Under the pieces are notes generated by a model, which did no database searches, was not told where the DNA came from, and was given only the letters and a program-made list of their open reading frames with translations. This document shows, piece after piece, positions 44,740 to 64,000 of a DNA stretch of 64,000 nucleotides. A program made the translations under genes and the position numbers. The stretch's first letter is position 1; each line of letters starts with the position of its first letter. The stretch comes from Haliclystus octoradiatus (Eukaryota > Cnidaria > Staurozoa > Stauromedusae > Haliclystidae): contig OU744448.1 in NCBI GenBank assembly GCA_916610825.1, positions 17,793,936 to 17,857,935 on the forward strand, in the 5' to 3' direction.

Positions 44740-45063
44740 CTATTTTAGTTTTGGATCGATTTGTGAAAGAATAACCTCCTTCAAATAAAAAGATGCCTTC
44801 ACGAGTAAAGTTTCTGAAACGATATGTGTGAGAATTAAGACTGCTGTTAGTGGATCCTGTGGCACGAATGTAGTGATTTTATCTCGTTCATAGGCGATAA
44901 CAAATACTCGTTTTGACTTTTTACGTTCCAGCTCACCTTGAGCATGTTTCGTTGGTGATTGAATCTTTACGCTGATACTATTTTGATTTGATTTTTTAAG
45001 AGAATGAATTGCTATCCGAAGCCTGATAGGTGACAATACATGGTTGATTAGTCGCCGTAACAT
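44740..45063 (-). CDS. Small ORF antisense to the TOGARAM1 5' end, 107 aa
   Basis: A complete minus-strand ORF runs from ATG 45063-45061 to TAG at 44742-44740. The N-terminus MLRRLINHVLSPIRLRIAIH is Arg-rich, amphipathic and free of acids, like a mitochondrial targeting sequence; the rest is basic in the middle and hydrophobic towards the end (TAVLILTHIVSETLLV). Its ATG is only 34 bp from the TOGARAM1 ATG in head-to-head orientation, so the two transcripts must overlap or share a promoter. I recognise no family. A small mitochondrial protein is plausible but unproven; chance is the alternative. Confidence 0.4.
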   Translation of the reverse strand: MLRRLINHVLSPIRLRIAIHSLKKSNQNSISVKIQSPTKHAQGELERKKSKRVFVIAYERDKITTFVPQDPLTAVLILTHIVSETLLVKASFYLKEVILSQIDPKLK

Positions 45064-45097
45064 TTTGGTAGGCTATGAATATTTTGACATAGCATTT

Positions 45098-61454
<16,357 letters not shown>

Positions 61455-62339
61455 TTGTATAATAATATATTATGTACATATAAGGATAATAATGTATTTT
61501 AATTAATTTCGTTTGCGTTAATAGATGCAAACGGAAGAACTGTACATCACACTGGCCGGTATTGCCATAGCTGTAAAATAGTATCAACTTAATTTAAGTA
61601 CGCCTCTAATGTAATAATAATAATTCTAATTTATAATTAGTTGATGGCACCGCCGAAAGGGGATATGTATAATTGACGTTTTGTAAACGTTCAACTCTAT
61701 TCAGATCTCTTGTCCTCTTTGTTCATTGTTCTGTATACCCTTTTTCACTTGTGTAAATGAAACCTTGATGGATTTGGTGTGAACGCTGTTTTGAAATTTT
61801 AAAAATCTGAAAGAGTGCATATGTATATAGATGTTTCTCTATTAACTTACGTCACATACGTTAGTGTGCATTAAGCAAAATTGTATTGAACGCGCATGCT
61901 CAGTGGTCCTAATATACTAGCTATCTCAACTGTTAATTCGATAAGGTTATTAATACCAGTTTAGATTAAACATAAATACTTAGTTACTGAGATTAGTTAC
62001 TCGGATCTCAATTACAAATGATCCCGAATTAACATTTGATGGCTGTGTATAGGAATTTAACACTAACCGACTACATATGCTTTCTTAGTCAACGTAGGCG
62101 TATCTATCTTCCTAATCTGATGAGTAAGCGTGATCAGCTAGGTGTGCCTAAAATCGTCCTGATTAATTGTTAATGAGTGGCAATAGGGGGAACATCCATC
62201 AAACTATCGTAAGAACTTTGCAGATCCAAAAGCGTAGAAAATTTTAGAAAAAAGACAGAAATGTTTACTCTGGAATTCAATGTCATGATTATTACACACA
62301 CGACTAGAAACATTGACAGACTTTTACGAACACTAAACA
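61455..62339. other. 3' flank of TOGARAM1
   Basis: Should contain the 3' UTR. I see no canonical AATAAA close to the stop; an ATTAAA lies near 61965. No other gene recognised. Confidence 0.35.
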
Positions 62340-63485
62340 TTATCGCTTTTACTTCTTATGGAATTTTCAAACGCATTCGATAGCTTACAACACGACATTT
62401 TGCTACACAAACTTAAACTTTTTGGAGTAGGCTATTATTTCTAATTTAGGTCAATGACCTCCCTAATGTTATATCCAAGGGAGCTGTTGGACAATTTGCT
62501 GACGATACACAATAACTATATAGTTACAAACCCAAAATTCCAGGCTCACTCTCAATCATACAAAATAAAATTTTTGAAGATCTCGTATCTATTGCATCAT
62601 GGTTAATTCCAACTCTCTTCTACTTAATTCAAAAAAGACAAACATCATGGCAATTGGCCACAAAAAAGTTCAGAATACGCAGCTGCTCGAGTTAAAAATA
62701 AATGATGATGTGATATCGTATGTTAAACAAGCCCGATATCTTGATGTCATCTTTGACTGTGAAATGAGTTACAAAAAGCATGTTAATCAGAGTATCAAAA
62801 CAGCTACATACAGATTGTCTGCCATTACAAAGCAAGGGAACTACATTTAACCAAAATTATTTAACATATTTGTAGATTCTAAAATTGTACAACCAAACAT
62901 AGATGCTTTAGATGCATGGTCAATTTGTAACAAAACTACATTACATAAAATTCAAGTCAGTATTCAAAACTGGGCTGCGAAGTTGACAGCGAGGAAAAAA
63001 AGTACGATAAATGGACAGTTTGTTGAATGAATTAAAATGGTTAAACATTAAAGAAATTGTTGAATTACGTACAGCATGCACTGCACATAGTTCAACACTA
63101 GGAGGAAATGGAGAATATTTGCAGTCATTATTTTGTAAATCAAATTCAACGTATGATACTCAAAATCACTTACACATTCTTCCACGAGTTTCCACAGACC
63201 GTGGAAAAAATCTTTTGCTTTTCGAGGTGCCGAATTAATGAACAAATATCAAACATTCGAACATCACTGTAAATGTAAATATTAAGGGAAAAGTAAAAGA
63301 GATGTTAATGAAATCTATAATTTTGTAATTAAATACCGAAAAAACAACAGACAGGCATCAAGAAACAATTGCTCATTAAATAGTTAATCCCATGAACTGT
63401 AATGTTTTTAAATGCATATAGCGCAATCAATGTATCAAGTGTTCAAATGCCTTTGAAATAAACTATTATCTATCTATCTGTATAT
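62340..63485 (+). mobile_element. LINE remnant with RT motifs
   Basis: Shifted plus-strand frames show NAFDSLQHDILLHKLKLFGV (RT block 4), VNDLPNVISKGAVGQFADDT (the FADD catalytic box, near 62480), LLLNSKKTNIMAIG and YLDVIFDCEMSYKKHV, then a C-terminal LKWLNIKE...LPR stretch to about 63240. The segment between blocks 4 and 5 is deleted near 62440. The 3' end has a TATC repeat (63462-63480). This is the L2/CR1/Jockey type of LINE; it is inactive. Confidence 0.75.
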
Positions 63486-63982
63486 ATAACTCTATATCTA
63501 CTCATGCAATCATTTTTAGATTAAAACGAGATTCAGCCTCAGTATCGTACAGATAGTTGTTGATATATGGACCTGATGTTTAGCTACTCACCGCCTTTTG
63601 TAAAGTATTGAAAAATATATTGCATGGATAACAGTAGAATATGTTCAATGTAATAATACAACATTGTTCTGATGAAGAAAACGCAGCGACAATATGCATG
63701 TTTACAGAAGTGTTTATATCAAGCCATTGTATAGCTTAATTAACAATGAAATAATAGTTGATATACATAGTACATAGTAATTCAATTTGATAAAATTACA
63801 AACTAAGGTGTGTAGTAAAAACAACATTTTGCTTCAATAGTAGGCTATCTATCACCAGTCAGTTCAAGATCCAATATAGTGCTCTATAAATGGAATCGAT
63901 TGTAGTTATGCGGTCACAATTGTCTAAAATATTCATTATAACATACATTATAATGGAGGATTCGAAATTAGGAGGATTTAAG
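63486..63982. other. Non-coding spacer
   Basis: AT-rich; nothing recognised. Confidence 0.3.
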
Positions 63983-64000
63983 GGAGGATTAGCTCAGATG
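63983..64000 (+). mobile_element. Head of a second SINE copy, cut by the window edge
   Basis: GGAGGATTAGCTCAGATG is identical to the first 18 bases of the SINE at 6812-7184, and includes most of the A box. The body lies outside the window. Confidence 0.65.

Overview
The window is AT-rich genomic DNA from an animal, most likely a marine invertebrate; I cannot name the species. Genes have short exons with GT-AG introns, one gene (TOGARAM1) is specific to ciliated eukaryotes, another (IRF2BP family) is specific to animals, and the intergenic DNA and introns are full of SINE, LINE, Penelope-like, Ty3/gypsy, foldback and MITE sequences. The palindrome TAGGCCTA recurs far more often than base composition predicts. 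There are no operons, no CRISPR array, no functional tRNA and no rRNA gene that I can see. Layout, 1-14.7 kb: a minus-strand gene starts at 665 (39-codon first exon, rest outside the window). It is divergent from a six-exon plus-strand gene (1485-13021) that I could splice in phase throughout: a 207-residue protein with an N-terminal PH domain and a C-terminal PPxY motif. Its 6.7-kb first intron holds a decayed Ty3/gypsy element and an intact SINE with a 14-bp target-site duplication. 14.7-35.7 kb: a transposon-dominated block with two foldback elements (one with a perfect 9-bp target duplication), at least four Ty3/gypsy remnants, pieces resembling Copia integrase and BEL/Pao protease, a 274-bp perfect tandem duplication, LINE fragments, a (TAA)n tract, and several TA-flanked MITEs built from the palindrome GTTCATGAAC. 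35.8-37.8 kb: an intronless IRF2BP-family gene, an N-terminal zinc finger plus C-terminal RING transcriptional co-regulator, with a CRE-type site about 200 bp upstream. 38-45 kb: a LINE fragment, two opposing Penelope-like GIY-YIG fragments (one split by a 49-bp hairpin with 7-bp direct repeats), and a small antisense ORF whose ATG lies 34 bp from the TOGARAM1 start. 45.1-61.5 kb: TOGARAM1 (Crescerin), 19 coding exons reconstructed with every phase matching, 1685 residues, four TOG regions, a regulator of ciliary axonemal microtubules. Its introns carry foldback and hairpin elements, a LINE tail and a long (TTA)n tract; a 55-bp tandem duplication repeats the 3' splice site of exon 6. 62.3-64 kb: a LINE fragment and, at the very edge, the head of a second SINE copy. 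The three main genes show no obvious functional partnership. The most noteworthy signals are the transposable-element families and their effects on host gene structure; no wholly new system is demonstrated.
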